The notes: a model not told the origin generated them from the letters alone. Positions 1 through 10,448 are shown, counted from the first letter of the stretch. The stretch is 64,000 bases of DNA from Linum tenue (GCA_946122785.1 CAMGYJ010000010.1:30111608-30175607); one strand, 5' to 3'. Translations and numbers: made by a program.

Positions 1-410
1 TAATTGTTCAATGATTTTATATTAAAATTAAATTTGGGGTATAAAATTACTTTATAGTGACTAAGTTGTGATTTAATTAAATTTGGAGTATCAAAATATA
101 AAATGTTAGGCAACAGTAACCTAACTTCAGTTTTATATATATTAAATTTGGGTTATCAAAATATAAAATTTACATTATAGTGACTAAGTTGTGATTTAAT
201 TAAATTTGTAGTATCAAAATGTAAAATGTTAGGCAACAGTAACCTAACTTCAGTTTTATATATATTAATGTCGAGTGTTTAGCGTGCTCAAATTCATGTT
301 ACCGGATTATTTTGACGATTTCAAGAGATATAATTGGTGCAAGTTCTTCTTCTAATTAAGAAACAACTTATGGATTATAAAATGACAACCAAGCATATAT
401 CTACATTTTG
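1..410. repeat. AT-rich tandem duplication of about 120 bp, two copies
   Basis: A unit starting ATTAAATTTGGGGTATAAAA at about 27-147 is repeated head to tail at about 148-268. Shared landmarks are TAGTGACTAAGTTGTGATTT and GTTAGGCAACAGTAACCTAA, both followed by CAGTTTTATATATATT. The copies differ by a few substitutions and a short insertion, so the duplication is not fresh. No coding potential is visible. From 269 to 410 I see only anonymous AT-rich sequence. Confidence 0.8.
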
Positions 411-1230
411 GGTATGCCTATGGTGACATGCATGTCACCGTAACTTGCACTTTTAGGTCAACCTCATATAAGATTAGGTCGACCTAATATGTCGTTTCAG
501 TTTTGTGAGGTTCCTGAATACACTAATGTGGGCAACCTGATGACTTATCACGGTCGACCTTTAAAATGTAGTTGTCGACCGTTTGTAGTTTAAGTTGTCA
601 TTGTTAGTCGACCACAATAAAACATCGGTCGCCCTTTTCATTGGCATCAGAAGCAAAATGGTCGACCATAAAGGTATACAGGTCGACCACTTGATGGCGG
701 TCATTAACAAAATGGTCGACCATTTACAGAAAGAGGTCGACCATATAGAAGAGAAGTGTTGTATCCATTTATCCATCATCATTTGACGTAAAATGAAGAT
801 CAAGTGTTGGTTTCGCGGTCGACCTAATCCAGTACGAGGTCGACCGAATACAAGAAATCAACCTATGCCCTGCATCTTTTTTGCTTATGTATGTCGATGT
901 GGGTGGTTCTTTTGCTCGTACAAATTATGTTTCAAATCAACAGAATCATTCATAAATAATGATAACAAGGACTCATAACTTCCACATGGTCGACCTCTTG
1001 AATCACGTACAGTAGCAACCGCAGAGGATCTTCTTCACAAAAGCTCTAACCGTAAAAAAAAAAAACCTAATTCAGAGTTTCGGTGGCGGTGAAGGTGACA
1101 TATATTCGTATTTATAGATATTTAGAATGAGAATGTGTCGAATTAAGTGGTAGATAAGTTAGCGTTACCTTTCTGGTGTTGGAATCCTTATTCAATACAG
1201 ATACTGTGTGAACGCGGTCGACCTCGTATG
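411..1230. mobile_element. GGTCGACC-rich element remnant, related to the hairpin element at 23.5 kb
   Basis: The left end reads GGTGACATGCATGTCACCG at about 421-439, almost the same terminus as the complete hairpin element at 23,543-24,628. The interior is studded with GGTCGAC or GTCGACC motifs (near 500, 552, 575, 607, 661, 681, 712, 736, 828, 838, 987 and 1217). No matching right terminus is present, so this copy is truncated or strongly rearranged. The small reading frames over it are made of the repeated motif and are not genes. Confidence 0.6.
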
Positions 1231-1299
1231 CTATGTGGATATACAAATGAGGATGATAATTATAATTATTTTTTAGTTCTATTTAATTTATTTTTATAA

Positions 1300-1534
1300 T
1301 GAGGTTGAAATTATAAAAGATAAAATTTAATTATATTTTAATTGTCACATCACTTATTTAATGGTAACTCTTTGAGTTGACTGCCACATCAGCGAAGTTA
1401 ACGGAGACTAACGGAGAGTGACCAAACTTGAAATGTTAAACTAATTTTAGTGAACATAAATGGAATAAAGTAATTTTAGTGGCAAACGTGAAACTCTTTA
1501 GTAATCCGAGTGACCAAACTTGCAAATTGCCCGA
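1300..1534. mobile_element. Right-hand terminal region of a MULE-like element
   Basis: The stretch from GTTAACGGAGACTAACGGAG through GTGACCAAACTTGCAAATTG matches, in the same orientation, the right terminal repeat of MULE-1 at 7,384-7,580 (GTTAACGGAGTCTGACGGAG, GTGGCAAACGTGAAA, GAGTGACCAAATGTG). The partner left terminus is not in the window, so it is either upstream of base 1 or lost. The element may span everything from before base 1 to here. Confidence 0.6.
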
Positions 1535-1646
1535 AAAGAAACGCTAGAACATTTAAAGAATAGGTTACTCCACCGCTGGCTTGCTATCTCCAATCACGCG
1601 ACGACGGCCAACGATTCATTCACAACGTGAGTGTCCATGTTCAGCA

Positions 1647-2168
1647 TCAGCAGCTTATGTAGACAAAAACTGAAGCACATCGAGAAAAGAAATCATGAAA
1701 CCCACCACCAACACCACTGCCGCCAACGGGGTTCCCGTAAGCGTCATAGTCTTCACAATCCATGTGTTGGCCCTCGTCGAAGCTCAGGGCGTAAGTCATA
1801 GGATCGTACCGGAACCTCCCGAGTCGGTTATTATTATCGTTGCCGCCAATCGCACCCTTCCTATTGAACCTGCGGATGAAGGTCTTCCACTAGGGACCGA
1901 CAACGATCTCGGACCACTCCCTGACCTTCTTGACGGCCTGGATCCCGGCGGCTAGCCAGGAGTGTTCCCACCAGGAGAGAGATGGGGAGGTAGGGGAAGA
2001 GAAAGAAGAGAAGGAACTGGATCGTTGGCGGGAGCGGAAGCAGGGGAAGGTGAAGCAACAACGGGAGTGGGAGAGGAGAGTGTTATCCTCCCGGATGGAA
2101 TAGGCGGCGACGGAATCAGATCTTCGTGTCGTTTCTGCATCGGTTTCTCGTGTTGGCACGGTGCCCAT
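1647..2168 (-). pseudogene. Broken host gene, conserved plant protein with WKTFIRRF motif
   Basis: Reading from the ATG at 2168, one frame runs 174 codons to a TGA at 1647, with a single in-frame TAG at 1890-1892. The N-terminal half is Ser/Arg-rich with a CCFTFPCF patch. It is followed by WWEHSW, a basic REWSEIVVGP segment, then WKTFIRRFNRKG, RFRYDPMTYALSFDEG and FHDFFSRC near the end. I recall this order from small intronless plant proteins of unknown function; the name is not certain. In such proteins the residue at the stop is usually Arg or Lys, so a one-base change to TAG is the simplest reading. Beyond the last motif the frame drifts, and a MULE end lies just downstream, so the true C-terminus may have been replaced. 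It could also be a captured gene copy. Confidence 0.55.
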
Positions 2169-2193
2169 GGGAGATTTGAAAATTGGGGAAACC

Positions 2194-2611
2194 TCGTTTG
2201 GTAGTTGTGAATGTTAGAGTTATGTTTATTGGATACATGCATTGTGCACAATACAATGTTTGGAAGTGCCAATGTGCAAAACAATGCATGCATTGTGCAC
2301 AACACAAAAAATCATGCATTATACAATCTCAACCTTTAGTTGAGATTGTTGTGATTGTTGATTTTAGTTTTGTGACCATTTTTTTTTTCATTTACATTCC
2401 TATTAGTTTTTGTTTTATACTAATAGTTTATGATAAATGTGACATTTCCCCATAAAATAATTTTATGCAAATCAATACATAAAGTAGAATCTCAATAACC
2501 AAACAATGTATTATTGAAATGTATCCATTGTACCAATATATGTATTTATTTTGTCGTTATTCATTAGTCATTACAATGTAATGATTTAACATTCGCAACA
2601 TCCAAAAGACC
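2194..2611. mobile_element. Candidate MITE with about 22-bp imperfect terminal repeats
   Basis: The left end GTTTGGTAGTTGTGAATGTTA (from 2196) and the reverse complement of the right end (TTTTGGATGTTGCGAATGTTA, ending near 2610) are alike. The interior has short direct repeats of TGCATTGTGCACAA at 2237-2300 and is AT-rich. I could not define a target duplication, so the superfamily is open. Confidence 0.45.
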
Positions 2612-2725
2612 CCAAATCTTAAGAAAGAAAGATAAGAGAGAGAGTTGTTGGGATGGGAGAGAAAGGGTGTGGAATAAAATGTATTACTTTTTCCTATTGG
2701 TTGGGTTCAAAATGAAAAAGAAAAA

Positions 2726-3068
2726 GGGTAATGTTAATTTTTTATCCAAATCTTTTTCAGATTCTTTTATAATATTCAAACCTATCGAAAAACTAAAAAT
2801 TAGCAAAATGTTAACTTTCAGTTAGCAAATTTGTTAGTAATATTGACTTGGCAACATGATACTGACTTGGAAGAGACACATGAAGGTCAATATTCCAAAA
2901 TTTTAGTATTTTAACTAAGAAAAGAGTTAGAAATTCATTAAAGATAACGTAAAAATGACTAATATTTTGATGCATTACAAACGATTTGGCTAATTAATAG
3001 CATTTTAATAGGTTTGGATAATATAAAAGAATTTGAAAAAGGTTTGGAAAAAAAAATAGACATTACCC
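2726..3068. mobile_element. 343-bp MITE with about 60-bp TIRs and 9-bp target duplication (MULE type)
   Basis: The left arm starts GGGTAATGTTAATTTTTTAT and the reverse complement of the right arm starts GGGTAATGTCTATTTTTTTT. Pairing continues for about 60 bases to AAACCTAT. The nine bases AAAGAAAAA lie immediately outside both ends (2717-2725 and 3069-3077), which fits a Mutator-type insertion. There is no coding capacity. It sits about 170 bp upstream of the MULE-1 transposase start and may have disturbed its promoter. Confidence 0.85.
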
Positions 3069-3236
3069 AAAGAAAAATGGTAATAGGTTGAAAATATAAA
3101 AAATTTTAAGTGAAAGGTTCTGATTTGACAGTGACGTGGCGTGTCCAAGATAATGGTCAAACATTTAGTTTGACAAATTTCGTAACTTTGATGTATAGTT
3201 GAGTCATGATGTTATATATCAAAAAGATTGATTAGA

Positions 3237-6125
3237 ATGTTTAATATGTACAAAATTCAGGGCTTTGAAGTTCATGTTGATTATCAAATCAAAAAGAAGA
3301 GAGGGAAGCATTTTATGCAGGATGAGACTATTGTGTACTATGACCACGCTGATATCGATCTGCTCTCCATTCTGGACTTGGTAGACATCTACAAGGAGTG
3401 TGGTGGGAAGATTCCGAAACCAAAGTTTTATTGGAAAGCTCCCCTTGATGAATCAATGACAGAGATTACCAGAGATGAAGACTTAATGGAAATGGCCGGA
3501 GCAGCTAATGAACCTCCCAGAATCATTGAACTTTATGCTATGGCTGAGCATGAAGTTCTGGAGTTTATGGATAGTGATGATGAAGAAGATGCAACTCCAC
3601 TTGCAGAAAAGGAAGTAACAGTAGGCGAGGATGGAGATAGTGACAATGATTATGAAGGAGAGGATGAAGATAGTGACATTGAGGGCGATTCTGAGTCGGA
3701 TATTAGCATTGGTGATGATATAAACTATGAGAAGAATGTGAATTTAGACGTAGAGGCTGATATGGGGATGTTTGGTGGAGGAGATGACGACCTTGGTGAT
3801 GCAGAAGTGGACGAAGAGGAGTCTGATCCTGCAGACTCAGATGATCGTAGATCTATCCATAGTTCGGATTCCGAATCTGATGCTGCAATTGTTCCTGATT
3901 TCCGGGTGGACCGAGACATGGAGAAGCCAACCTTTGCTATTTCTCAAAAATTCAGCAGCTTTGGTGTGTTGAAGGATGCACTCAAGCAATATTCTTTCAT
4001 TGAGAAACGACCAATATTCTTCAAACGAAGTGATGGTAAGAGGCTGCAAGTGATGTGCAAGGCACCATGTGATTGGTACATATGGGCATCCAAGTTGAGA
4101 GATGAAGATGCTGTGAAGATCACTAGGTTCAAACTTGAGCACACAGCAGATTGCACCTTAACCTTCAACAATAGGTTTGCAACATACAAGTTCTTGGGGG
4201 ATAAAATGACTAAGAAGGTGGCAGCAGATCACAGTATGAGTAAGAAATTGTTGAAGCAAATTGTGAAGGAAGATTATAGGGAGGAGATTGGGGATATGAA
4301 GGCATGGAGAATCAAGAAGACAGCAATTGAGAAGGTCCGTGGTTCTATTAGGGACCAATACAAAAGCTTATATCATTATGCTGCAGAGTTGAGGAGGAGC
4401 AACCCAAACTCCACTGTTGTAGTTGAGCAACGAGAACAAGTGTTCAATCGCATGTATGTATGCTTTGAGGCATCAATGAAAGGTTTTAGAGCAGGCTGCA
4501 GGCAAGTCATATGCATCGATGGATGCTTCCTCAAGCATGATTATGGTGGCCAGCTGCTTTCTGCCGTTGGTATTGATGCGAACGAGCAATATTTTCCCAT
4601 CACATTTGCTCATGTTGAGGTGGAGAACAAGGATAATTGGCTTTGGTTCCTGGAGCTTTTGGGAACCGATTTGCATATTAATGATAATCCTGGATGGACA
4701 TTCATTTCTGACAAGCAAAAGGTGCATTTTTTACTCATTCTTGCTGCCTTAAATTTATTTGCTGCTGCTGTAAATTATTTTTTTTTTGTTGACAAGCTGC
4801 TGTAAAATAAACACTGGTGTTAACCATTGCTGTAATTTTCATTCTAAAGGGTCTAATGCCAGCACTAGATGAGGTGTTTCCCTCTAGTGAGAAGCGTCAT
4901 TGTACCAGGCATCTTGTGACCAATCTAAGTGCTGCATGTGGATCATCAGCGAGGGTTAAGGAGCTATTCTGGGAAGCAGCTAGAGCCACCACTGTCTCTG
5001 AATTTCAAGTTGCTATGAGAAGCCTGTCGGATTACAACAAGCCCTCTTATGATTGGCTTGTTGACAAGCCATACTACCATTGGTCCAGGTCGCATTTTCA
5101 GTGTCTCGTTTTAACAGATACGGACACGAACAACCTGGTTGAGAGCTGGAATAATGTCATCGTCGATGAGAGGGATTTGGGTCCTGTTGGCATGTGGGAA
5201 GGGATTAGGAGGAGGCTGATGGTGCTATATGCCAAAAGACGACGTATAGCCAACAAGTGGGCTGGTCCTTTGTGTAAAAACATTGAGAAGAATTTGCAAA
5301 AACTAGGAGAAGAAGCCCTTAAGTGGTCTGCTGAATCAAACGGCAACGGGGGAGTTTGAGGTGAGGTGGCAAAATCAGCAAGTTGCTGTTAACTTGAAAA
5401 AAAAGAATTGTACTTGCAGAAGGTGGGATCTGACTGGAATCCCTTGCGAGCATGCCATCCAAGCAATTCGTAAGGCAAAGCTTAAGGTATACGACTTTGT
5501 GGCTGGTTGTTACTTCAAGGAATCGTGCATAAGAATTTATGAGAACTCCATATCACCAACGGCTGGTAGAGAGTATTGGCCTTTGTCTCAACTTGGTGAC
5601 GTTGGAGTTCCTCCACTTCGTGACTCAATTAAGAGAGGAAGGCCAAAGAAAGCTAGAAGAAAGGAAGCTGGTGAAAAAGATTCTGGTAAGAAGAGGCAAA
5701 AGGGTCCTGAAAGAGAAGTTGCAAAACCAGTAAAGAAGAAGTATAAGTGTACTGATTGCGGAGAAGTTGGGCACAACAAGACATTTCATCAAAACCGAGA
5801 AGCAAAGGAGTTGGCAAAGAAAAAGAGGGCAGAAGCAAAACAGAAGTAAAAGGAAGATATACAGAGAAGGAAACAACTTGAAAGGGCAGAAAGAAACAGG
5901 CTAGCGGCATTGAAGAAGTTGCAAGCTAAGGCTGCCAAACAAGCATCAAGTCAAGTGATGGCAGATGTATAAGTTTATGCTTTTGTCTTCTGTTTTCCAT
6001 TTCTCATATTCAATATTTTTTTATAAGCCTACTGATGTAATTTAACTTTGCAGGGAAGTTCCCAAAGGCCAGCAAGTCAAGTGTCCCAGCAACCAAGCCA
6101 AGACTCACATAGGAGCAATCTGTGA
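3237..6125 (+). pseudogene. MULE transposase, nearly complete, one frameshift and one stop
   Basis: The model has three exons: 3237-4721, 4850-5966 and 6054-6125, with introns 4722-4849 (GT..AG) and 5967-6053 (GT..AG). An alternative ATG is at 3246. An acidic Asp/Glu-rich stretch (about codons 110-220) precedes the MuDR-type DNA-binding region (RLQVMCKAPCDWYIWASKL). The catalytic core follows, with ICIDGCFLK (Asp near codon 428) and FISDKQKG (Asp near codon 492, across the intron). A SWIM finger reads CTCRRWDLTGIPCEHA at about 5410-5457. A basic tail carries a zinc knuckle, CTDCGEVGH, whose last Cys is replaced. Damage: one extra G in the run at 5348-5352 shifts the frame before FEVRW, and TAA at 5847-5849 cuts the tail. 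The rest of the frame is open through the last exon, so inactivation looks recent. The product would bind TIRs and catalyse cut-and-paste transposition in the nucleus. Confidence 0.85.
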
Positions 6126-6678
6126 AGAGTATGGTGTAGACTTTTGAAGCCATTCATGTCTATTGTAGTGCTTGGTTAGGAGGACAAGCAGAATGGCTGT
6201 TTTGTTGACTATTTTGAAGTCATTCATGTATATTGTAGTGCTTGGTTAGGACAAGCAGAATGGCTGTCTTGTAATCGTATGTTGAACAGATTGTTGAACT
6301 TTAGGGGGACCAGCAATGGTAGTTAATGGCTGCTGTAAAACAGTTCCAGGTGTTCAGTAAAGTTTTTGGCTTTTGGTTAAATTCATGTTCAGCAGGTTAT
6401 GGTTGCATTTATTTTATGTATTGTTCTGTTCTATACAAGGTGTTACATATCAAAGGGAAAATATCAGAGTGATACAAACGAAAGAAAACCAGCAAGGCAG
6501 TGGCATTCATGAAATGCAATCAAAATCATAGTGATACGGATGAAATATAAAAAAATCCGTAGTGGCTTCCGTGAAAAATAAATAACATTCCGGTGGTACA
6601 GATGAAACTAAAGTACATTACAATGGTACAATTGAAACATAAACAACATTCTAGTGATACAAGTGAAACAACATTTTC
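6126..6678 (+). other. Convergent 3' regions between the two MULE-1 genes
   Basis: Transposase 3' untranslated sequence includes a direct repeat (CATTCATGT[AC]TATTGTAGTG at about 6151 and 6220, both followed by CTTGGTTAGG). From about 6455 to 6660 there is a loosely periodic tract of GTGATACAAGTGAAAC-like units (TGGTACAGATGAAACTAAAG and relatives). No gene is visible. Confidence 0.6.
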
Positions 6679-7077
6679 TTATTTTCCCAACAAGATGAAA
6701 CCAAATACAATGACCATTACAGTGAAGATGCAAGCCATTTTGACAGTTATTTTGTAAGCTCTCCTTGGTTCCCTTCTCTCTAGATCTCGAATTCGACGAT
6801 GGAGGCTGAGCACAACGTTTCGCATATGCTCATCAAGGGATGGTTCATACCATCTGAAATAATTGCATGCTCCATTCGTCTACAGAAGAAAGCACAATGA
6901 GGGGAATGGTCAGAACCTAAACCCAAACAGAAGGTACATAAAGCACGAAAGGAAGTGAGATTGAAATGGTCTTACCCCAAACTTGCCACATCCATAGAAC
7001 CCCCGCCCTGGATTTGCATCGGTCCAACTTGTCCTCAAACTTGTTGGATTCCCACAGTGACAATATGGGTTAGTCAT
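6679..7077 (-). CDS. GRF-type zinc-finger, coiled-coil, membrane-anchored MULE accessory protein
   Basis: Spliced model complement(6976-7077, 6679-6879): exon 1 encodes 34 codons from the ATG at 7077, the intron 6880-6975 starts GTAAG and ends TGTAG, and exon 2 encodes 66 codons plus TAA. The 100-residue protein starts MTNPYCHCGNPTSLRTSWT and continues NPGRGFYGCGKFG, the CxC...GRxFxxC pattern of GRF zinc fingers. Then come YFRWYEP, a charged helix (LHRRIRDLERREPRR) and a hydrophobic C-terminal segment of about 20 residues from ACIFTVMV to ILLGK. I know this finger, coiled coil and tail-anchor layout from many plant proteins that travel with MULEs; a function in transposition is not established. 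No damage is visible in either exon. It is convergent with the transposase and spans the 6126-7077 interval. Confidence 0.8.
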
Positions 7078-7383
7078 GGTTTAGATCGGTAACATCCAGA
7101 GATCACAAGTTGTTGCAGAGGAGAAGGAAGAAGATGGAGAAGGAAGAATAAGGAAAGTGGAAGAATAAGGAAGATGGAGAAGATGAAGGACGATGAAGAG
7201 TAGAGGAGTTGTCTGGAATTTGGATGGATGAGAAAGAACGAAAATGAGGTGAGAAGGGTTTTAATAGTGGGTAAGAGTTTTTTTCCCTCCCAAAAAGGTA
7301 AAAAGTATTTGAAAATGGGGGAAAAGGGTTATTTTACCCTTCCATTCCACTTCAGCACCCTAGTGCCGTCTTTTTTAGCCTCT

Positions 7384-7580
7384 CTGTCAGCCCAGTCAGC
7401 ACTTCCGTTTGCCACGTCATGAAAAATCTGACGGCGTTAACGGAGTCTGACGGAGACTGACGGAGGGTGACCAACGGTGAAACGATTCTTAAAGTGAGTG
7501 GTTAAATTGAAAGAAAATTAATTTGGGTGGCAAACGTGAAATATTTATGCAATTTGAGTGACCAAATGTGTAATTTAGCC
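7384..7580. repeat. Right terminal inverted repeat of MULE-1
   Basis: The segment carries GACGGCGTTAACGGAGTCTG, GACGGAGGGTGACCAACGG, GGTGGCAAACGTGAAA and the outer end GAGTGACCAAATGTGTAATT. Relatives occur at 1,380-1,534 (same orientation) and in reverse orientation at 44,088-44,250 with 56,253-56,385. The family therefore has at least three members here. Confidence 0.65.
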
Positions 7581-8110
7581 TCTGTTAAATAAAAAAATTC
7601 CGCAATGGGCTGCCTCCGCCTCCTGCAGGTTATATATACGTCCCGCGGGGACTCCTCCTCCAGCGGCTTTCCCGGAGGCCGATCAATTCCACGGCTTCGT
7701 TACATCGTAGCCATTACTACGACAAGGATGCACCCCCGCCATCTCACCGTCGCGTCGACGCCTTTCATTCTCTCCTTCTCGTCCAGGCTACGTAAACCTC
7801 CCACGGCCGCTTCCACCATTCATACAGCTCACCGCTTCCTTTTCATTCTACGCGACCGGTACTCGATAACTCCTACCTCAACATCGCGCCTTCGTCAACC
7901 AATCTAGCTGGCTCCTCCAAGCTCCAAAGCTTCCCCTCACTGTCTCTCCCTCTCGACCGCAGCTGCAATGGAAGGGCAGTTGGGTTTTGGTGGCTCCTTC
8001 TGTTCTCCCGAAGTCATCAAAACCCCACAACCCCACGTTGAATTCAGAGTTCAGACTATGGGGTTGAGCGGCAAATCAAGACATGGCTCCTCCAAGAGAG
8101 AACCCTAATT
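7581..8110 (+). other. GC-rich gene-like fragment with TATA box and a 46-codon frame
   Basis: The composition changes sharply to GC-rich immediately outside the MULE-1 end. A TATA-like TTATATATA at 7629 is followed by Ser/Pro-coding-like sequence. An ATG at 7968 opens a 46-codon frame (MEGQLGFGGSFCSPEV at its start) ending at TAA 8106-8108. The context CTGCAATGG is a reasonable plant start. The open frame over 7605-7907 has no recognisable domain. This looks like the 5' part of a host gene or a captured copy. I cannot name it. Confidence 0.35.
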
Positions 8111-8394
8111 ATGTCTCTGTTCTGCTTCTGTATTATCCTTCCCTCTTTTATCTGATGTTTTTCTCTCTTCTGAGGCTTTAATTTGCAGTGGGCTGCTGGT
8201 AGTTGCAATGTAGCGTGTGTTTTGCTAGGCCTGGAAGAATTTGGGTGGCTGAGTGCTAGTTTGTGAAGTCGGTAGTGCCACAATTGAGTCACTGCTGTAG
8301 ATCTCGAAGCTCCAAGAGGAAGAGACCGAAGAGAACCCAGTTGAAGTTGGTCCTCCCCGAAATTCTCGCTGCAGTTCAGACACTCCAATTTATC
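8111..8394 (+). other. Possible intron or transcript leader sequence, no gene recognised
   Basis: The stretch continues the gene-like block with CT-rich sequence and no recognisable exon. It ends where the GTACC minisatellite begins. Confidence 0.3.
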
Positions 8395-8880
8395 CTTGTG
8401 GTCCTCCCCGGCACTCCCCTTCGTACAAATTCCTTTATGGTACAAGCTAATCATGTACCTATACCTTTTCATAAACATTTATTTATGGTGCAAACTAACA
8501 TGTACATTAAAATTATTGTACAAAGTGAACTGTACCTATATTTTCATACGCATTCTTTGATGGTACAAAGTGAATTTATACCTATATTTTCATACGCATT
8601 CCTACGGTACAAACTAGACATGTACTTGTACTTATATCGTTTCACACAAATTCATACCTATATTTTCATACGAATTTATACCTATATATTCAACTTGTAC
8701 CTATATCGTTTCACACAAATTCATTCGTGATACAAACTGAACTCGTACCAGGACCTTAAGGTACAAACTAAACTTGTACCTTGATCTTATGACACAAATT
8801 CAATTTGTACCTATACTTTTCATATAAATTCATTTATGACACAAAATGAACTTGTACTTTAACCTTATGGTATACTTACT
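8395..8880. repeat. Degenerate minisatellite built on GGTACAAACT and TGTACCTATA units
   Basis: About ten imperfect units of roughly 40-50 bp repeat the order GGTACAAACTGAAC, TTGTACCTATA, TTTTCATACA and AATTCATT. GTAC appears at nearly every unit joint, so the array is rich in short palindromes. Frames such as the one at 8263-8730 are by-products of the repeat (recurrent YLYLYRFTQIH-like words), not a gene. Confidence 0.75.
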
Positions 8881-9536
8881 ATGGTTTAAGATTTTATTAT
8901 CACTCTCATATCATGATCACAACAATATGATAAGACTCACAAAACCATCAAATCATTTTATTATCGTGCCGATACTATCTTACCACCATCATACAACTAC
9001 ATTAACGCTCCATAAATAGGTTATCTGAGTTATGTTATAAAAGGTATCTAAAATTGAGTAGATAAAAAGACTATGACTTGTGGAATACTACATTCCAAAT
9101 CAAATACATAGCCGAAACTAATAAATTGATTATGCTAGTGAGAGATAAGAGTCGTCATTATGCTAGTGTACTCCCTCTCTGTGTCGAGGCTGACACCCTC
9201 ATTATTTAGGGGTGGATCCTACGTGTATCAATGCTTATGTTTAACTAATAAATTGATGTTAAGATCATGATTGTGATTTTATCACTCTTACTTGCTTACA
9301 TCAATCACATATATGACAGATGAGATATCAAGCATATATATGTGATTTTATAGATGGACAATGCATGGCATATAAGAAATTGTGCATTCTTGTGCTACCG
9401 ACGAGGTGTCGCTGCGAAACCATGGTAAAGGAAACCGGATCGTACCGGCCGGTTGAACCGGTAAAACCGGAAATCGGGGCCTGGCCGATACGATAGTCGT
9501 TTGCTGGTTAAAAAATCGTGTCGGCCGGTTTTCCCG
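8881..9536. other. Anonymous AT-rich DNA, then a CCGG-rich patch
   Basis: No gene is seen. At 9,430-9,536 a short patch is dense in CCGGTT and AACCGG words (GTACCGGCCGGTTGAACCGG). It resembles the GC-rich TIR element at 28,859-29,286 in style, but no ends could be defined. Confidence 0.4.
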
Positions 9537-10180
9537 GTTAGATAATATGAACTCCTGGGCTGGTCCTTGCTTAATTTGGTACTTTGTTAGATAATATGAG
9601 GCTCTTCTTTTATGTCGGTTAGATAATATGAACTCCTGGGCTGGTCCTTGCTTAATTTGGTACTTTGTTTGTGTGAGTTCTGATGTAATTTGGGTTGGCT
9701 TAAACCGTCCCTGGTCGGATTAGACAGTGCCCTAGACAGGCTGTAGCAGAAGGAGGCTGAACTCTCCCAATAATTTTGCTTTAGATTAGAAAACCATTAT
9801 CTTGTTGAGGGAGCGGAAGTGTCTGTAATGGATGATACTCTTGTTGTTGCTGCAATTTCGTGGATTCTGCTTCAATACAGTGATGTTTCATTCAACGTAT
9901 AAAAGTTAATAGTTTGATTTCACTAAATTGCTTATGGATGAAATTTGGTATTTGCTTTCATCCCCGTTATGTACAAATCCATTGGTTTCAATGCATCTTG
10001 ATTGATTTGCTTTTGTGATGCAATTTGCTACATTTCTTATGAAGCAAAGTGATTGGCAGCAATATGATGTTGGTAGAGTTACTGATAGGGTGAGCATCGG
10101 TCTGGTCGAACCGTGCCAAGTAGCACTAAACCATCTTTGAAAATTCACAATATAAAAAGCAGCAAAAGAACGTAACATTG
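9537..10180 (+). pseudogene. Diverged partial copy of the RPS21 3' end (intron, last exon, 3' UTR)
   Basis: From about 9540 the sequence follows the RPS21 gene from inside its last intron (GAACTCCTGGGCTGGTCCTT against GAACTCCTATTTTGGGCCTT), through the last exon and into the 3' UTR (GAGCGGAAGTGTCTGTAATG is shared exactly). The exon copy at about 9718-9773 reads DSALDRL, stop, QKEAELSQ, stop, with a TGG to TAG change. Because intron sequence is included this is a DNA-level duplication, not a retrocopy. A 52-bp piece of the intron part (9537-9588) is repeated at 9618-9669. Homology runs on to about 10,180. Confidence 0.85.
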
Positions 10181-10448
10181 TGTTAAATATATGGATTTGA
10201 TGAATATATGCTGAAATTGGGTCAAAACAATTTCATACCGCTAAAAATCACCTAACAATTTAGATTCAGATAGGAGACTATCCTGATTGGACCACCGGTA
10301 TGATGGATTTTACAAGCACAAATTTCTTTACCCTTTTGATTCACTTGTATGCATGTGACATGATGTATGTTTAGGAGCGGTTAAGTAATACATACATCGA
10401 TGTTGTTCATGATACTACTAAAACAAAGAGTATTCTTAGTTTTTTCAT
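10181..10448. other. Anonymous AT-rich spacer
   Basis: Nothing recognisable before the target duplication of the following hAT element. Confidence 0.4.

Larger units (their letters stand above)
3078..7580. mobile_element. MULE-1: Mutator-like element with transposase and GRF-finger accessory gene
   Basis: This block holds a plus-strand MULE transposase (3237-6125), a minus-strand two-exon GRF zinc-finger gene (6679-7077) and a right terminal repeat ending near 7580 (CAAATGTGTAATTTAGCC). The two genes converge. A left terminal repeat that mirrors the right one was not found, so the 5' end is truncated, rearranged or too diverged to see. The left coordinate given is only the first base after the MITE duplication. 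Confidence 0.75.

Noticed and set aside
3078..3236. Left terminal repeat of MULE-1
   Set aside because: GACGTGGC and AATGGTCAAAC words resemble the right end, but no continuous inverted match was found.
8263..8730. 155-codon open frame
   Set aside because: It is a translation of the GTACC minisatellite; the peptide is repetitive and has no domain.
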